Below, piece by piece: positions 44,732 to 53,528 of a DNA stretch of 64,000 bases. The first letter of the stretch is position 1. Each line of letters starts with the position of its first letter. The notes below the pieces were generated by a model. The model was not told the origin of the DNA. It worked only from the letters and a program-made list of their open reading frames with translations, and ran no database searches. The stretch comes from an uncultured Alistipes sp. (GTDB lineage Bacteria > Bacteroidota > Bacteroidia > Bacteroidales > Rikenellaceae), in the NCBI GenBank assembly GCA_910577475.1, contig CAJTLJ010000001.1, forward strand, positions 1 through 64,000, in the 5' to 3' direction. The translations under genes were made by a program, and so were the position numbers.

Positions 44732-44775
44732 GAATCCGGTCGTCCGCCCTTGAGGCGGACGACCGTTCCGGATTC
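44732..44775 (-). promoter_or_regulatory. Large intra-operon hairpin
   Basis: A perfect 11-bp stem (GGTCGTCCGCC / GGCGGACGACC, 5-nt loop) is extended by a second 6-bp pairing GAATCC/GGATTC after a 5-nt bulge. It sits between the second TIG lipoprotein gene and the first PL6 gene on the operon. There is no T-run on the transcribed strand, so an RNA stability or attenuation role is more likely than full termination. Confidence 0.65.
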
Positions 44776-44799
44776 AAAACCAACCAAAACCTTTTTCCG

Positions 44800-46764
44800 T
44801 TATTCGTTCAGCGTCTTCGACCAGTAGAAATCGAACTTCACGTGTCCGTTCAGATCGGTAGCCGTTCCCGTAGCGGCATCGCCGCAGGTCACCTCCTTCA
44901 CCACCATGTAGCCCTGCTTGCAAATATCCTCGTCCGCCGCGGGCTTGGCTCCCTTCGTGTAGGTGACATATTGCACGGCGATCACGTCGCCTGCTACGAA
45001 TTGGTTCGCGGTGCCGAATGCGGGAGCCGACGATCCGGCCACCTTCTCGATCTCGGTCATCGAGGTGAACTCGCCCGCCTTGACGGCATCGAAGGTCGCC
45101 CCCTCCTTCAGAACGTTGTAGAAGATGATCGGCGTACCGAAGGTGGACGACACGGCCGTCTTGCCCTCCTCGTAGCGGTGGGTCTTCAGCTGCGATGCGG
45201 AGTTGGCCGGATTCTGGAAGGCCAGTTTGCCGTTGCTGGCCGCCGAGAGGAAGATATAGGGCTGCACGCCGTAGTACTGCTCGGCCGTCACACTGGCCTT
45301 GTTCAGGGTGTTGGCCGACGTAATGGCCGCATTGGACGCACTCAGTCTGGCGAAGGCGTCGACCGCCTCGTTCACCCACGTATCGGTCGAGATCACCTCG
45401 CCCGAGTCGGGCAGGAAGAAGGCGTTCGTCCAGGCATATTCGGGATAGGGATAGTTCTTCACGGACGAAGAGCCCGAACCCATCGTGACATCCTTGTAGT
45501 AGTAGAAGGGATAGATCGTGGCCGTGCCGAAGTCGACCTTCGTGCCGCCGTTGTAGAGCACCTCCACGGCCACCTCGGTAGCCTCGGTGAAGGTCACGCC
45601 GTCGGGTACGATGAACTCGGCCTGCACGTCGTTGGGCTCGCCGGCCAGTTCGGCCGCTACGCCGTCCACGAGGAAGCCCTCGACCGAAGCCATGTTCTCA
45701 CCCGTAACGGTAACGACCTTGCCCAGATAGAACTTGCCGTCCTCGGCCGTCATGCCCTTCAGCACCGGCTTGGCAGGGCCCTGCGGGGTCGTATCCAGAC
45801 GCCAGGCAGCTGCCAGCACCACCGGCTGGGCCGGTTCGCCGTAGACGCCCCGGATGTCGGCCGCCGTCACGACGGGATCCGTCGCATCGATCGACGAGGG
45901 GAACTTCACCTTCAGCGTCGAAGCGGTCTGCTCCAGCACGATCAGCTCGCTGTCGCCCCACTCGATCTCCGAAAGGAGGTCGAGGTATTCGCCCGTCATC
46001 GTCACTTCATCGCCGATCAGGGAGTTCGTGCCCTCGGGCTGCTGCAGGGGGTCGACACGCGGCGTCTGCATGCGGAAGAGCACTTCGCCCGTCACGTCGA
46101 TCTCGTTCACACCGCCCCACACGGCAGCGATAGCCACCTCGCTCTCGCCGGCGGCGTAATTGCCGGCCGGAACGGCGAAGCTGACGGAGCTCTTCTCGGC
46201 ACCGGCCACCACCTCCGTAAAGGCGTCGGAGAGGATCGTCCGGTCGGCGAAGCGGATCTCGGTCACCTGCTCCAGATTGCGTCCCTCGATGGTAACCACC
46301 GTGCCCACCGTACCCTCGGCGGGCGAGTAGCCCGAAGCGAGCGCGTCGGTCACCGGTACGGTCACGTAGTATTCGTAGCGGAAAACGATGTTTCCGGTGC
46401 GGTCGAGAACCAGCAGATCGGTGCGGTAGGAGTCGTCGCGCTGGGCGAGGTCGAGCACCGGCACCTTGAACTTCAGGGTCTTGATCGTCTGCTCGACGAT
46501 CTCGGCGCTCACGCCGTCGAAGGTCACGTCGCCCACCTGGTCGAGGTTGAAGCCCTCGGCCGTCACGACCGTGCCGACATAGGCGCGGGTCGTCCCGCTC
46601 TCGCCGTTGGAACCCGTGGCGTCGGGGGCGAGCTTGCGGGTCGTGACGTCGATGGCCGGGACGTGGCCGTCGGGTTCGGTCGAATCATCGCCGCAGGCGG
46701 TCAGCAGTGCCGCTCCCGCGAGCAGCGCCGCCATACCTTTCCATATGTTTTTCATAAGAGTCAT
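44800..46764 (-). CDS. IPT/TIG-repeat surface glycan-binding lipoprotein (SusE/F-position)
   Basis: A 654-residue lipoprotein (lipobox LLTAC). Several IPT/TIG immunoglobulin-like domains cover about residues 60-420, shown by repeats such as GTVVTIEGRNLEQVTEI and DEVTMTGEYLDLLSEI. A distinct C-terminal domain ends in FDFYWSKTLNE-type strands and probably binds glycan. By position it takes the role of SusE/SusF, presenting polyuronate to the SusC/SusD pore. A similar layout is seen in the preceding gene. An ATG at 46755 is an alternative start nine bases later. Confidence 0.85.
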   Translation of the reverse strand: MTLMKNIWKGMAALLAGAALLTACGDDSTEPDGHVPAIDVTTRKLAPDATGSNGESGTTRAYVGTVVTAEGFNLDQVGDVTFDGVSAEIVEQTIKTLKFKVPVLDLAQRDDSYRTDLLVLDRTGNIVFRYEYYVTVPVTDALASGYSPAEGTVGTVVTIEGRNLEQVTEIRFADRTILSDAFTEVVAGAEKSSVSFAVPAGNYAAGESEVAIAAVWGGVNEIDVTGEVLFRMQTPRVDPLQQPEGTNSLIGDEVTMTGEYLDLLSEIEWGDSELIVLEQTASTLKVKFPSSIDATDPVVTAADIRGVYGEPAQPVVLAAAWRLDTTPQGPAKPVLKGMTAEDGKFYLGKVVTVTGENMASVEGFLVDGVAAELAGEPNDVQAEFIVPDGVTFTEATEVAVEVLYNGGTKVDFGTATIYPFYYYKDVTMGSGSSSVKNYPYPEYAWTNAFFLPDSGEVISTDTWVNEAVDAFARLSASNAAITSANTLNKASVTAEQYYGVQPYIFLSAASNGKLAFQNPANSASQLKTHRYEEGKTAVSSTFGTPIIFYNVLKEGATFDAVKAGEFTSMTEIEKVAGSSAPAFGTANQFVAGDVIAVQYVTYTKGAKPAADEDICKQGYMVVKEVTCGDAATGTATDLNGHVKFDFYWSKTLNE

Positions 46765-46773
46765 CGTTTCAAA

Positions 46774-48486
46774 TTATTTCACTTTCGAATAGTCGTAGTC
46801 GTACTTCTGCCAGTAGATGTTGAAGGTGTAATCGCTCAACGTGGCGGGCTTCGAGCTGTTGGCCTGATCGATCCTGAAATTCACTTCGGTGATGTGCAGC
46901 AGACCGATGCGCTTCACGTTCGAGGCGTAGTTCAGCTTGTTCTCGGCATCCTTCGCCGGGCCGTTGTGGTCGTAGTAGAGCACCAGCACCACGGCGTCGG
47001 GCTTCACGTTCAGCACGTCCGACTTCTTGTCGCCGAACAGACCGTCCGCCCACTCGCTGTCCTTGAGCTGCGCCGAGGCCGAACCCACGCCGATGCCGGC
47101 CACCGTTTTGGCCTCCGCATCGATGGGGAAAAGGCTCTCGTCGATGTTCTCGATCTGACCGGCGCGCACCTTGTCGATGAGCTCCTTCTCGGCGGCGTTG
47201 TTCTCCTTCAGGGCGCGGAAACCCATGACGGCCGTACCCCAGCAGTTGCCGTTCGCACCGGGCAGGCGGTTGGCGTCGCCCGAAGCGTTGGCTACCCAGA
47301 AGTTCTTGAGAAGACCGGCCGAGCTGGCGGGCGAGTTGATCGACACCACGCAGCTGTTGTTGCAGTAGAAGTAGAAATAGGGAGGGACCGAGCCGTACTC
47401 TTCGGCCGAAACGGCGGGAATCTGCGCCTCCTTGCAGGTGTTGCCCTGATACTGGTAGGCCACGGGGTCGAGCGACGTGCGCCAGTCCATGTTGGCGTAG
47501 ACGTGGCCCGTCTCGGGCGAGAAGAAGCAGGCGAGCTGCTCGGCGGCCTTGCCGTGACCCCAGACGCGCATGTTCTCCCAGTACTTCACGAAGGGGACGT
47601 ATACCAGGAATTTCTCGGCCAGCGTATAGCTCTCGTGTCCGTCGAAATAGGAGGCGACGAGGGAGGTCTCGGTCTCGCCGTCGGCGAAGTCGCCGGCCGG
47701 CACCGTGAAGGTGAGCTTCGCGTGCTCCTTGAAGAGCTGAGCCTCGAACTCGCCCACCAGAATCTTGTCGACCTTGTCCAGATAGCTGCCCGTCACGGTC
47801 ACCGAACGGCCCACGGCGGTGCGCTCGAAGGTCACGGCGTCGAACGAGGGCTTGTAGCGCTTCACCTCGATGGCGGGAGCCTCCTCCATCGGAGTCTCGA
47901 CGCTCTCGCTGCCGTTGAAGTAGCGCAGGGTGATGCGGGCCCGGTTGTTCTCGACGTAGGGGCACTTCACCACCAGCTCCTCGGAGTTGCGGCTCACGAT
48001 GGCGGCCTCGTTGCCGGCGGTCATCCCCTCGGCCGTGAAGATCACGGCCTCGACGGCTCCCATGTAGCGGCCGGCGATGAGCATCTGGTCGCCCATGTCG
48101 ACCGACGGCTGGAGGATGGAGGCGGTGATCTCCGGAGCGGCGTAGCTGTAGACGAAATCGCTGCCCGAAACGCCCGTTCCGGTGGGGTTCTCCAGCGCGA
48201 TGCGTCCGCTGCGGGCCTCGGCCGCAGCCAGGATCGACAGACGCGTATCGGATACGCGCTCGACGATGGGAACCTCTACACCGTCGATCGTGGCTCGGGT
48301 CACCGTGTTCAGAAACGCACCCGTGATGACGATCTCCTCACCGACGGGGGCCGATGCGGGAGAGAAGGAGTCGATGCGGGGAGCCGAAACGACCTCCTCG
48401 TCGACATACGTCTTGTCGCAGGACGCGGCGAACAGAAGGGCCGACGTCGCGACAAAACCCAATATGCGGTTGATTGACTTTTTCAT
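46774..48486 (-). CDS. IPT/TIG-repeat surface glycan-binding lipoprotein
   Basis: A 570-residue lipoprotein (lipobox FAASC). IPT/TIG-like domains occupy about residues 38-290 (for example APVGEEIVITGAFLNTV and GRSVTVTGSYLDKV), and a larger C-terminal domain follows. Its final strands (TFNIYWQKYDYDY) resemble the end of the next protein, so the two are probably distant paralogues. It lies 12 bp after susD and 9 bp before its partner, and should serve as a surface glycan-binding protein. The exact ligand is inferred from the locus only. Confidence 0.85.
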   Translation of the reverse strand: MKKSINRILGFVATSALLFAASCDKTYVDEEVVSAPRIDSFSPASAPVGEEIVITGAFLNTVTRATIDGVEVPIVERVSDTRLSILAAAEARSGRIALENPTGTGVSGSDFVYSYAAPEITASILQPSVDMGDQMLIAGRYMGAVEAVIFTAEGMTAGNEAAIVSRNSEELVVKCPYVENNRARITLRYFNGSESVETPMEEAPAIEVKRYKPSFDAVTFERTAVGRSVTVTGSYLDKVDKILVGEFEAQLFKEHAKLTFTVPAGDFADGETETSLVASYFDGHESYTLAEKFLVYVPFVKYWENMRVWGHGKAAEQLACFFSPETGHVYANMDWRTSLDPVAYQYQGNTCKEAQIPAVSAEEYGSVPPYFYFYCNNSCVVSINSPASSAGLLKNFWVANASGDANRLPGANGNCWGTAVMGFRALKENNAAEKELIDKVRAGQIENIDESLFPIDAEAKTVAGIGVGSASAQLKDSEWADGLFGDKKSDVLNVKPDAVVLVLYYDHNGPAKDAENKLNYASNVKRIGLLHITEVNFRIDQANSSKPATLSDYTFNIYWQKYDYDYSKVK

Positions 48487-48498
48487 AGGGACAAAGGG

Positions 48499-50013
48499 TT
48501 AATATCCGACATTCTGTGCCACGTCGGGGTTGATGTTGATGACCGAGATCGGAATCGGGAGCAGCGTCTGCCACTCGGCGATGGGGTTCACCGTGTAGTT
48601 GTAGCCGGAATAGAAGCTCTCGGAGGCCAGATAGTCGTTGACGACCGACACGGCCGACCCCCAGCGCAGCAGGTCGAACCAGCGCTGGTTCTCGAACGAG
48701 AGCTCCACGCGGCGCTCGTCGCGCACGGCCATGCGGAACTGATAGCGGGAGGTGAGATCGGCCGAGGTATATTCCCGGATGCCGGCGCGGCTGCGGACCA
48801 TATTGAGATACTTGAGCGCCTCGTCCGTGGCGCCTTCCGTCTCGTTGATGATCTCGGCGTAGAGCAGCGCAATGTCACCCACGCGGAGCACCGGCCAGTC
48901 GTTCTCGGCGTCGTATTCCGAAGCCATGTCGGGATCGAGGAACTTGGTCATGTAGCGCTCGTCCTTCCACAGACCGGTGGTGATGTTCGTATAGCCCTCC
49001 GAAAGGACCACGGCCTTGCGCAGATCGGCCTTGTCGCCCTCGGCATTGGCATTGTAGGCGGCCAGGATGTTGTCCGAGGGGAAGTTGTAGTGCTTGGGCG
49101 AACCCATCACCACGCTGTTGCCGTTGTTCATCGGCCCGAAGAGGGTCGTGAAAGGCGAGCCCAGCCCCACGTTTCCGGAGAGGTAGCGCACGGCGAAGAT
49201 GATCTCCTTGTTCATCTCGTTGTCTCGGGCGAAGATCTTGTCATAAGGAACCAGGTCGGCACCCGTCTGCGGGTCGCCCACGGCCGCAAGCACCTCCTTC
49301 AGAAGCCCTTTAGCCAGCATGTACTTCTCCTCGCCCACGGCGTAACGGGTCATGTAGACCTTTGCCAGCAGCGCCTTGGCCGCCACCATCGTGGCGCGTC
49401 CGGTCTGCGAATCGGGCAGTCTGTCGGGGAGCAGGCCGTTCTCGACGATCGAGTTCAGATCGCCTTCGATGAGGGCATAGACATCCTCCACCGGAGAACG
49501 CTGGAGGCGGCGCGCCTCGTCGGCGCCTACCTTCTGCGTCACGACGAAGACCGGTCCGTACAGCCGCACCAGATTGAAGTAGAGCATGGCGCGCAGGAAC
49601 TGCGCCTCGCCCTGATACTGGGCGCGGAGCGTGGGGTCGTCCACCACACCGAGGTTCGCCAGCACGTCGTTGGCCCGGTAGATCACGGCATAGGTGTCGT
49701 CCCAGTAGTCGCCCACCCATTGGTGCGAGGTCTCGATGGTGCCCTGGTCGAGCTGTTCGATGAGCTTCGAGTCCTGGCTGGTGGAGCCCGTCACGCGCAT
49801 GCGGGCGTTGTCCGTGCGCAGCTCGGTCAGAGCCCATTCGTTGTAGAGCACGGCATGGAGACCGCTGTAGGCGCCGACCACCAGGTTATTGACCGCTGCC
49901 GCGTCGGTCACGTACTGATCGGACGCGATCTCCGAATAGGGATATTGATCCATGTTGCAGGCGGCGAGCAGCGATGCGGTCGCCAGAACCAGCATATAGT
50001 GTAATCTTTTCAT
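48499..50013 (-). CDS. SusD/RagB outer-membrane glycan-binding lipoprotein
   Basis: A 504-residue SusD homologue (lipobox LLAAC near residue 19). The TPR-rich helical fold is indicated by LRAMLYFNLVRLYGPV, the C-terminal RRVELSFENQRWFDLLRWG and the closing PIPISVININP. It forms the lid of the SusC pore and hands over oligouronates. Length is normal for the family. It starts 13 bp after susC and is followed by the two TIG lipoprotein genes. Confidence 0.95.
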   Translation of the reverse strand: MKRLHYMLVLATASLLAACNMDQYPYSEIASDQYVTDAAAVNNLVVGAYSGLHAVLYNEWALTELRTDNARMRVTGSTSQDSKLIEQLDQGTIETSHQWVGDYWDDTYAVIYRANDVLANLGVVDDPTLRAQYQGEAQFLRAMLYFNLVRLYGPVFVVTQKVGADEARRLQRSPVEDVYALIEGDLNSIVENGLLPDRLPDSQTGRATMVAAKALLAKVYMTRYAVGEEKYMLAKGLLKEVLAAVGDPQTGADLVPYDKIFARDNEMNKEIIFAVRYLSGNVGLGSPFTTLFGPMNNGNSVVMGSPKHYNFPSDNILAAYNANAEGDKADLRKAVVLSEGYTNITTGLWKDERYMTKFLDPDMASEYDAENDWPVLRVGDIALLYAEIINETEGATDEALKYLNMVRSRAGIREYTSADLTSRYQFRMAVRDERRVELSFENQRWFDLLRWGSAVSVVNDYLASESFYSGYNYTVNPIAEWQTLLPIPISVININPDVAQNVGY

Positions 50014-50026
50014 TGTCGTCGGTCGT

Positions 50027-53000
50027 TTAGAAGTTAAGATCGATGCCGAAAGTTACGGTCGACATGAGCGGGAAGCCGCCGCGCTGGTAACCGGAGATCA
50101 GCGGGCTCTCGTACTGGCTCGAGGTGAAGCGCGACTCGGGGTTCACGCCCTTGTACTCGTCGCTCCAGAGATAGGCCAGGTTGGTACCGGTCACGTAGAG
50201 ACGCAGGCCGCCCAGATGGAGCTTTTGCGCGATCCGCTTCGGGAAGGTATAGCCCACGGTCACGTCGCGCAGACAGAGGTAGGAGGCATCCTGCAGCGGA
50301 TAGTCGGTCAGCATGAGGTTGTAGCCGGTCTTGCCGAAGGGGGTCTTGCCGTCGCCGCGGTAGCCGTCGCTCACCCAGCGGTCCTTCAGATAGGCCTTGT
50401 TATACTTGTGCGACTCGTTGTAGAAGACGTCGCCGTTCAGCACCGTCACGCCCTGTACGCCCTGGAGCAAAACCGAGATGTCGAAGCCGCCGATGCGGAA
50501 ACTGTTGGTCATACCCCACGTGAAGGAGGGATAGGGATTGCCCAGCGCGACGCGGTCGTTGTCGTCCAGCACGCCGTCGTTGTTGATGTCCGCGATGCGC
50601 AGACCGCCCGGCACGTCGCTCGCGAAGTGGGGATGGGAGGCGATCTCATCGGCATTGTTCCAGACGCCTATCGTGCGGAATCCGTAGTACTGGATCAGCG
50701 GGTCGCCTACGCGGGCGATGTAGCTCTCGTTGCGCTCGCCCTGGCTGATGACCTGCGCCTCGCCGCCGATCTCGAGCAACTTGTTGCGCGAGAGCGAGAA
50801 GTTGATGCTGGTCTGCCACTGGAACTTCGAACGCTGGATGTTGTAGGTGTCCAGCTGCACCTCGACGCCCGAATTGCGGACCTTGCCGATGTTGTTCCAG
50901 TAGGAGGTGAAGCCCGTGAAGGACTGCGAGGGCTGCTCGAAGAGCAGGGCGCGGGTTACCGAATAGTAGCCGTCCACGGTCAGGTTGACACGGTTGTTAG
51001 CCATGCCGAGGTCGAGACCGAAGTTGAACTCGTCGGTCTGCTCCCAGGTGATTCTGGAGTTGGCGAGCGTCTTCTCGGTATTGGCGATGCCGGGAACGAG
51101 CGAGCCGTTGCCCGAACCGGTCACATAGTTCGAGCTGCTGAGCAGTTCGAGAGCGGCGGTATGGGGTACGCTGTTGTTGCCCGTCACGCCGTAGGATGCA
51201 CGGAGCTTGAGATTCGAGAGCCAGCGCGAGCTCTTCAGCCACGGCTCCTCGGACATGCGCCAGCCCAGCGACACGCTGGGGAACCAGGCGGTGCGGTTGC
51301 CTTTGGTGAAAAGCGACGAGATGTCGGAGCGGATCGACGCGGAGAAGAGGTACTTGCCGTCGAAGCTGTAGCTTACGCGGGCGAGCAACGACTGGAGAAT
51401 CTCGTCGGGCAGGCGGTAGGTGCCCGTACCTGCGGTCTTGCCATTGTTCACCGCGGCCAGCTCGTAGATAGTGGCGGCGTTCAGCGTGTGGATGTTGTCC
51501 GTCGGGAAGCCCGTAGCGGTCAGCGACACGTAGTCGCTGCGGGTGCTCTGCGCCGTATAGCCGGCCAGAATATCCAGGTCGTGACGGCCGAAGGTGCGGT
51601 GGTAGTTCAGCGTGTTCTCGGTCAGCAGGTCGATGAAGAGCTGGCTGCGGAACGTGGCCTCACTGGGCGTGCCATCCTTCAGGGCATCCTTGTTGGCATA
51701 GGAATAAGCGGGCGAGTAACGCAGGTTGAAGCCGTTCGAGGTCTTGAACTGGAGCCCCTTGCAGATGTCGATAGTCAGGTAGAGGTTGCCCGTTCCGGAG
51801 AAGCGCTCGCTCCAGCGGGTCGTGTTCTCCATGACGCTCTTGGGGTTGTTGTTCGCCGAGTTGAAGGGCGAGCCCTTGTCCCAGGTGGGGTTGCCGTACT
51901 CGTCGGGGGCGCCCGTCGGGGTCACGATGTTGTTGAAGTGGCTGCCGCGGGCGAAACCCGTGTAGCCGGTGAAGGCCGTCGACCAGGCGTTGTGCCGCAC
52001 GGGCAGGAACGACGGAGTACGGTAGAAGTCGATGAAGTTGTTGCGCGGACGGGTGCCCTTCTGATAGTTGGCCGCCACGTTCACGCCGAACTTGACCGCC
52101 TTCGAGAGGTCGGCATCCAGCTTCGAGCGGAAGGTCACCTTCTGCACCTCGTTCTGGAGCATGATGCCCTGATCGCGGGTCCACGACGCGGACGAGTAGT
52201 AGCGGACGTCCTTCTTGCCGCCCGACACCGAGAACTGCACGTTGGTGATGCTGGCCGCATCGCGCAGGCCCTCGCGCTGCCAGTCCGTAGCGCCCATGTT
52301 CGACTCGACCCATGCAGCAGCACGATCCTGCGCCTTCACGGCGGGACCTCCTACCGACTCCTCAAACTGCTGCAACTGGAGGTACTCCGTCGCGGTGAGC
52401 AGATCGTGCAGCTGATAGGCCCACTTGACGCCCTGATAGAGCTTGACCGAGTATTTCGCCTTGTCGGCCGAACCGCTCTTGGTAGTTACCATGATAACGC
52501 CGTTGGCGGCACGCGAACCGTAGATGGCGGCCGAGGCGGCGTCCTTCAGAATTTCGATCGATTTGACGTCGGCGGGGTTGATGTCGGCCAGCGTCAGCGA
52601 GCCGGGGAATCCGTCGACCACCACCAGCGGCTGGCTGTCGGCCGAGATCGAGCCGGTGCCGCGCACGCGGATCGAGGGGGCGACACCCACCTCAGAGGTG
52701 GTATTGTTGATTTGAAGACCGGCGATCTGGCCCTGCAGGGCGGTCGTCAGGTCCGATGCGGGACGGTCGGCGATGGCGTCGCCGTCGAGTTTCGAAATCG
52801 AACCCGTGAGGTGCGATTTCATCTGGGTACCGTAACCGATCACGACCACCTCGTCCAGCGCGGCGGCTTCGGCTTCCATCGTGACACGGATTTCGGTCTG
52901 CGAGCCGACCGGGATCTCCTGGGTGCGATAACCCACGAAGGAGAAGACCAGTACGGCATTGTTATCAGGAACCGCCAGTTCGAACGATCCGTCCAAACCG

Positions 53001-53173
53001 GTGGAAACGCCCGTCGGGGGGGGGTCGCGCAACACGACGGAGACACCCACCATGGGGCCTTCGCTATCGGAGACCACTCCTCGTACCGTACGCTTCTGAG
53101 CCAGCGCCGAGGCCGCTCCCGTCAAAACCACGATTGCGACGACCAACGCTTTGAAAAGTAGATTCTTTGCCAT
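50027..53173 (-). CDS. SusC/RagA TonB-dependent outer-membrane transporter
   Basis: A 1048-residue SusC-type transporter. A signal peptide is followed by a carboxypeptidase-D-like beta-sandwich (about residues 28-105), the plug domain with a TonB box region (DEVVVIGYGTQ) and DGFPG, and a 22-strand barrel ending in VTFGIDLNF. It imports oligouronates together with SusD. A run of nine C residues (coding strand) lies at codons of about 50-53, in RDPPPTG; the frame is intact at nine. It is the first gene of the 11-gene operon, behind a TAACTTTG promoter and three 13-bp operator units. No SusR or sigma/anti-sigma pair is adjacent. Confidence 0.95.
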   Translation of the reverse strand: MAKNLLFKALVVAIVVLTGAASALAQKRTVRGVVSDSEGPMVGVSVVLRDPPPTGVSTGLDGSFELAVPDNNAVLVFSFVGYRTQEIPVGSQTEIRVTMEAEAAALDEVVVIGYGTQMKSHLTGSISKLDGDAIADRPASDLTTALQGQIAGLQINNTTSEVGVAPSIRVRGTGSISADSQPLVVVDGFPGSLTLADINPADVKSIEILKDAASAAIYGSRAANGVIMVTTKSGSADKAKYSVKLYQGVKWAYQLHDLLTATEYLQLQQFEESVGGPAVKAQDRAAAWVESNMGATDWQREGLRDAASITNVQFSVSGGKKDVRYYSSASWTRDQGIMLQNEVQKVTFRSKLDADLSKAVKFGVNVAANYQKGTRPRNNFIDFYRTPSFLPVRHNAWSTAFTGYTGFARGSHFNNIVTPTGAPDEYGNPTWDKGSPFNSANNNPKSVMENTTRWSERFSGTGNLYLTIDICKGLQFKTSNGFNLRYSPAYSYANKDALKDGTPSEATFRSQLFIDLLTENTLNYHRTFGRHDLDILAGYTAQSTRSDYVSLTATGFPTDNIHTLNAATIYELAAVNNGKTAGTGTYRLPDEILQSLLARVSYSFDGKYLFSASIRSDISSLFTKGNRTAWFPSVSLGWRMSEEPWLKSSRWLSNLKLRASYGVTGNNSVPHTAALELLSSSNYVTGSGNGSLVPGIANTEKTLANSRITWEQTDEFNFGLDLGMANNRVNLTVDGYYSVTRALLFEQPSQSFTGFTSYWNNIGKVRNSGVEVQLDTYNIQRSKFQWQTSINFSLSRNKLLEIGGEAQVISQGERNESYIARVGDPLIQYYGFRTIGVWNNADEIASHPHFASDVPGGLRIADINNDGVLDDNDRVALGNPYPSFTWGMTNSFRIGGFDISVLLQGVQGVTVLNGDVFYNESHKYNKAYLKDRWVSDGYRGDGKTPFGKTGYNLMLTDYPLQDASYLCLRDVTVGYTFPKRIAQKLHLGGLRLYVTGTNLAYLWSDEYKGVNPESRFTSSQYESPLISGYQRGGFPLMSTVTFGIDLNF
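53016..53024. repeat. Poly-G/C tract of nine bases within susC
   Basis: Nine consecutive G on the plus strand (C on the coding strand) near codon 50 of 1048 in susC. A gain or loss of one base would shift the frame at the very start of the mature protein. Confidence 0.8.
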
Positions 53174-53231
53174 AAGCGATGAAGTTTTACATTTGTTATT
53201 CAGTTAGTTAGTTTCAGTTTATCGCCTCAAA

Positions 53232-53270
53232 TCTGGTTAACCATTCTGGTCTGTCAATCTGGTTTACCAA
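53232..53270. promoter_or_regulatory. Three 13-bp operator-like units upstream of susC
   Basis: Units TCTGGTTAACCAT, TCTGGTCTGTCAA and TCTGGTTTACCAA abut at exactly 13-bp steps. The outer two contain the palindromic core TGGTTnACCA; the middle one keeps only the left half. They lie just inside the predicted transcript start, so a bound protein would block transcription. The same palindrome occurs at 32360-32369 and 32398-32411. Confidence 0.65.
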
Positions 53271-53282
53271 TTCTATTTACCG

Positions 53283-53290
53283 CAAAGTTA
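53283..53290 (-). promoter_or_regulatory. -7 promoter element TAACTTTG for the uronate operon
   Basis: On the minus strand TAACTTTG matches TAnnTTTG, 109 bp before the susC start. The first operator unit begins 12 bp downstream of it. Confidence 0.65.
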
Positions 53291-53472
53291 AAAGAAATTA
53301 TCTTGAAAATGAAATTTTTCGTTAAAAATATCGCAGAGAAAATCCGAAAAAAACGACGATCGGACGAACGTGAGAGAAGCGGGGCGACGAACCGCCCTGC
53401 CGCCGCCGAAAGAAAAAGAAAAAGTGCGGCCCCGAAAAGGAAACCTCCTATTATATATAGTTACGAAACGCA

Positions 53473-53507
53473 GCGCGCGGGAACCCCGATCGAGGATTCC
53501 CGCGCGC
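53473..53507 (-). terminator. Hairpin terminator after the S46 peptidase gene
   Basis: A perfect 11-bp stem (GCGCGCGGGAA / TTCCCGCGCGC) followed on the minus strand by TGCGTTTCG. It lies 21 bp after the peptidase stop. The rest of 53174-53528 holds the susC promoter region and an AT-rich stretch with no gene. Confidence 0.75.
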
Positions 53508-53528
53508 CCGAATCGAAAGGTTCGGCCT

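Noticed and set aside
44194..48477. A 1427-residue open frame on the plus strand
   Set aside because: It runs antisense to two TIG lipoprotein genes and part of a PL6 gene, has no signal peptide or motif, and shows shadow composition.
53232..53270. Tandem 13-bp units as a CRISPR fragment
   Set aside because: Units are too short, have no spacers, and are palindromic sites at a promoter.
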